A stretch of DNA of 64,000 bases from Ianthella basta (Eukaryota; Porifera; Demospongiae; Verongiida; Ianthellidae), in the NCBI GenBank assembly GCA_964019415.1, contig CAXHTE010000090.1:1-64000 (forward strand). Reading direction: 5' to 3'. The position numbers were made by a program, and so were the translations under genes. Positions 60,377 to 64,000 of this stretch are shown here, piece by piece. The notes beneath the pieces were generated by a model. It was given only the letters and a program-made list of their open reading frames with translations. It ran no database searches and had not been told where the DNA came from. Numbering within the stretch: position 1 is the stretch's first letter; each line of letters starts with the position of its first letter.

Positions 60377-61408
60377 ATGACTTACATTACCTCTTCATTT
60401 CCCTATTTGCTTTGGGTAACTTTACAAATTACTAGTTTGCTCTCATTTCAGTATCATTTCACATTTCAGTCGTCTTAAATATCAATGACTGATTAGCTAT
60501 ATAGCTGATTGGTTAATACTTTCAACGAAAAACTCCAATGCATGACATGCCTCGTCACACAGTGTATTTGTCAATTCAGGCATGCTGAGTAGATAGAATT
60601 TCCAGAACAATGATAATACGCAGCTAGGATATTCAATTTCAAGGTGGCAAAGACACTTAGATGGAAATGCCCTACATCTGAGCTCTTTGTTGACACCAGT
60701 GTCTAACAACTTTACAATGCAATTATATTAACCCTTAGGTCCCATCCCCCACAGCACTATCATACCTCAAAGGATTCCTGCCAATCTGTCTCAAGGCGTT
60801 CGCCATTTTTGTCACTACAAAATGTTATTCATAGGCAACAAATTGAGACAATAACGATATTCATAGTGATGGCTGGTAACCCTTCTTAGGGTAAAAAAAT
60901 TGTCTAAGAAGAGCTGCAACTGAAACGAATTCGATCGATTAGAAGGAGCACGAAGCCCCCTAATCCCTTCTACGCGTAAACTGAGCGAACGCGAACAAGA
61001 CACGCGTTGAGCTGCTTCTATCTGCATTAACGCAATTAATACAGTTGGACTTGTATTTACCGCATGCAGGATTGATACACTGTACAAATGTCCAGGTCTG
61101 CTTGTAGCAGCTCCTATCTGACCATACATTATCTGCCTTTTTGGGACAGTGCCTGCACATGTAAGGGGGGGCCCGAGGGCGCATACTTACACAAGCAATT
61201 GTGATGACCATAATCAAGTCAATATTATTTCGCCAACAGCTTGCGGCACTCCCTGGTGGAACCCCGCCCACTGACAAATTTGCAAAATTCAAAGTCCATT
61301 CTCTAGGTGGATTTCACTCTAATGCAATATTCACTCGTGCCACGCAATAGTGCAGTGTCACAGCTGTATCACGGTGCAATATCAGCATGTCACTTCTCAT
61401 CTGCAGGT
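60377..61408. other. Non-coding DNA after the C gene
   Basis: AT-rich, no supported gene. I could not locate the right end of element C. Confidence 0.5.
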
Positions 61409-62521
61409 TCAAATGCCACTGTTGGACCCCATGAATAGCTCATGTGGACAGCCATCTAATTGCATTCCTAGCTAGCTAATTGGCACCCCATCTAGAGTTT
61501 CTCATTAGCAATCTATCACACATGAACATTAGACACTGTCTGCCTTCCTGCATACAGGCTGTAAGCAGGTGCCGGGGGAAACCCCCCTCACAAACCTCCA
61601 GTCATCACTTCTGATGCATCCCACATGCACAGATGGATCCCTCTGGGCATGTGGGATGCATTGATGGATCCATCCATGCATGATGGACGGATGTATCATG
61701 AAATGGTACATTGTCAGATGTGCCATGATGCCTTCCCGATGCTGTCCACCTTCTTATAATTAGCTGCATACAGTCTTCAAGCAGGTGACAAAGACAATGC
61801 CCCAAACAAACTTGCGGCAGTTGTTCCCACATAGACAGCGCTGCCATGCTGTATGTTCAAATGCCACTGTTGGACCCCATGAATAGCTCATGTGGACAGC
61901 CATCTAATTGCATTCCTAGCTAGCTAATTGGCACCCCATCTAGAGCTTCTCATTAGCAATCTATCACACATGAACATTAGACACTGTCTGCCTTCCTGCA
62001 TGCAGTCTGTAAGCAGGTGACAGAGACAATGCCCCATGCAAACCAACTGGCGGCGGTTGTTCTGAAGTGGGCCGGGCGCAAATGTGTGAAAGAATATATA
62101 AAATTTTAGAAAGTCCTCCAGCAGCAGTACATATCAGCTCTTGCACAACTAGCCCAACTATAACTCCACCCACCCCCACGCCCTTTCGCCATGCATCTTG
62201 ACACGTCCAGCCATTGGACCATGCAATGCAAGTGGAAATACGGATGGCTGCATGCAGGTCCCCGTGGTAAGTCCCTTCACAAATACCCAGCCATCCCTCC
62301 TGATGCATCCATCATGCACAGATGGATCCCTCTGGGCATGATGGATGCACGTGTCATGACATTGCACATGACCCCATGTGTCATCTCGCATCTTCGATGC
62401 AATGGATCCCATGCATGACCTTGGGAATACAGGTAACACACATTGCAATGTACCAGCCTGTCCTGCTAGCCCCTCCCAGTATACAATGTCCTGCTTACCC
62501 CTCCACTTGGAGATGCATTAG

Positions 62522-62860
62522 TAATTTGGCCGGGGATTGCGGCAGGTTGGATTTTTTGAAATATGCGCTGGAGCACGCAATGTCAAGTGTACCATGCAAA
62601 TTTGGCCTATTCAGATCCCACTTTGCTTGTACACTTTTGAAGGCCAAAAATGCACCCTTATGTATGGGAAGATGGGCTGCTCCAAGTTCTGCTTGTAGCA
62701 GCCCCTATCTTCATGTGCGTAAGGGTGCATTTTTGGCCTTCAAAAGTGTACAGGCAACGTCGGATCTGAATAGGCAAAATTTGTATGGTACACTTGACAT
62801 TGCGTGCTCCAGCGCATATTTCAAAAACTCCAACCTGCCGCCATCCCCGGCCGAATTATA
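62522..62860. mobile_element. Large foldback element, second copy
   Basis: Same arms as 43091-43429 with a few substitutions. Confidence 0.85.
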
Positions 62861-62930
62861 GAGGTCCCTAACCTTAGCCCCGCCCACAAGCCTCAACTGC
62901 AGATTGCAGCCCATTTACGCCCGATGACGC

Positions 62931-63440
62931 ATGGACTCATGTGCAATGTCATGACACATGCATCCCACATGCCCAGAGGGATCCATTTGTGCATGATGGG
63001 TGCATGAGGAGTGAGGGGGTGGTGAGTTTCTAGGGGATTGTCCCCCATCTGTATCTACATCTATATACCCAATATGTCACTACGTGCATGGCATGATCCA
63101 TGTGCATGATGCATGAGGACACATGGGGTCATGTGCAATGTCATGACACATGCATCCCACACGCCCAGAGGGATCACTCCATGCATGATGGATGCACGAG
63201 GAGTGAGGGGGTGGTGAGTTTTAAGGAATTGTCCCCCATCTGTATCTACATCTATATACCCAATATGTCCCTACGTGCATGGCATGATCCATGTGCATGA
63301 TGCATGAGGACGCATGGGCTCATGTGCAATGTCGTGACACATGCATCCCACATGCCCAGAGGGATCACTCCATGCATGATGGATGCATGAGGAGTGAGGG
63401 GGTGGTGAGTTTTAGGGGATTGTCCCCCATCTATATCTAC
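62931..63440. repeat. About 2.5 units of the 193-bp satellite family
   Basis: Spacing of about 191 bp. The units are more diverged from each other than those in B3. Confidence 0.85.
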
Positions 63441-63515
63441 ATCTATATGCCCAACATGGATCATGCCATGCACGTAGGGACATATTGGGTATATAGATGT
63501 AGATATAGATGGGGG
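63426..63515. repeat. Satellite-derived inverted repeat
   Basis: CCCCCATCTATATCTACATCTATAT is repeated in reverse complement at 63489-63515, around ATGGATCATGCCATGC. Confidence 0.8.
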
Positions 63516-63588
63516 ACACACACACAACCACACAAATGCATCAGACAAGCACAAGCACAATCGTCAAGCACAAATATAGCATCAATTG

Positions 63589-63663
63589 CAGGGAACTGCA
63601 GACTATGGCACGAGCATGCCATAGTTTCGACCTGTTTGGGTCTCATCAGTGCAGCGTACCCTG
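63589..63663 (-). ncRNA. Hammerhead ribozyme, minus strand (distal copy)
   Basis: Core complete. The stem III loop (CGAGCA) differs from B1 and B3 while the stem is kept. Only a short CA run flanks it. Confidence 0.87.
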
Positions 63664-64000
63664 CGCATGTGGGACATGACCGCAGCTAGCCCAATTTGTT
63701 TATTTTAGCGTGAACCGTGCGGTTTCATCACATTCTTCGGCGTTACCGTGGTTACGCATGTGACAGCGTGTGATGTGCGCGTGACTCGCAAGACGAATTG
63801 TACGGGACCAGTGACCGACGGGATGTTCAAGGTACTGGGGGGGGGCATCCAAATAAAATACAATAAAAATTTAAGTCACTGACAATGGAACACAAAAACA
63901 ATCTTCTTAATAAGATAAAACGATTTCTTCTTGTTTTTGTCTAATCTATTATACATGGTTTGAATCTTTTTTATCTCAGTCTCGGCAAGCTGCATGAGGG
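63664..64000. other. Unassigned right edge
   Basis: No gene, repeat or telomeric tract recognised. Confidence 0.5.

Larger units (their letters stand above)
61409..63663. repeat. B3-like internal fragment
   Basis: 61556-63663 is homologous to about 42129-44991 of B3, including the foldback, satellite and hammerhead. 61409-61555 is a second copy of the sequence at 61855-62001, giving a tandem duplication of about 446 bp. No recombinase exons remain. Confidence 0.8.

Overview
This window looks like subtelomeric DNA from an invertebrate animal, possibly a sponge. That placement is an inference. It rests on vertebrate-type CCCTAA/TTAGGG telomeric tracts, spliced genes with short GT-AG introns, hammerhead ribozymes beside CA/TG microsatellites, and CGCGAAA-type palindromic MITEs. 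I see no ordinary housekeeping genes, rRNA or tRNA genes, or CRISPR arrays.

The window is a head-to-tail array of related mobile elements, all in one orientation and separated by CCCTAA tracts. The order is A1 (1-8440, left end outside the window), A2 (8449-17331), B1 (17378-27787), B2 (27798-38207), B3 (39086-47298) and A3 (47337-56176). After A3 come a short stretch with a solo A left-end fragment, a third element type C (gene at 57607-60376), and B-like non-coding sequence (61409-63663). A1 and A2 repeat with period 8891. B1 and B2 repeat with period 10420. Within each pair all coding regions are identical, while A3 and B3 carry substitutions and indels. The C-rich strand is the plus strand, so if these are true telomere-proximal tracts the chromosome end lies to the left.

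Each element type encodes one spliced tyrosine recombinase of about 750-790 aa. The layout is a short N-terminal helix, a proline-rich tandem-repeat linker (a different repeat in A, B and C), an acidic Ser/Asp stretch, a basic patch, a SAM-like core-binding domain, a catalytic domain with R...K...R...H-(9)-Y, and a conserved C-terminal domain of about 90 aa. In A and C the gene lies inside the element. In B all three copies begin with the 3' half of the gene and end with its 5' half: the element ends, and so the telomeric integration site, fall inside an intron. The gene is whole only where two B copies lie head to tail (26395-29259 and 36815-40540) or, by inference, in a circular form. This resembles archaeal SSV-type integrases that integration splits, but here splicing would remove the attachment site from the mRNA.

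The elements also carry many complete hammerhead ribozyme motifs. They include a 150-bp tandem ribozyme array in A resembling metazoan retrozymes, and a CA-repeat-flanked family in B. Other passengers are a SET-like exon in B1/B2, satellites of 345, 193 and 132 bp, several foldback elements, and an insertion in B3 with a long target duplication that holds a captured piece of the adjacent recombinase exon.
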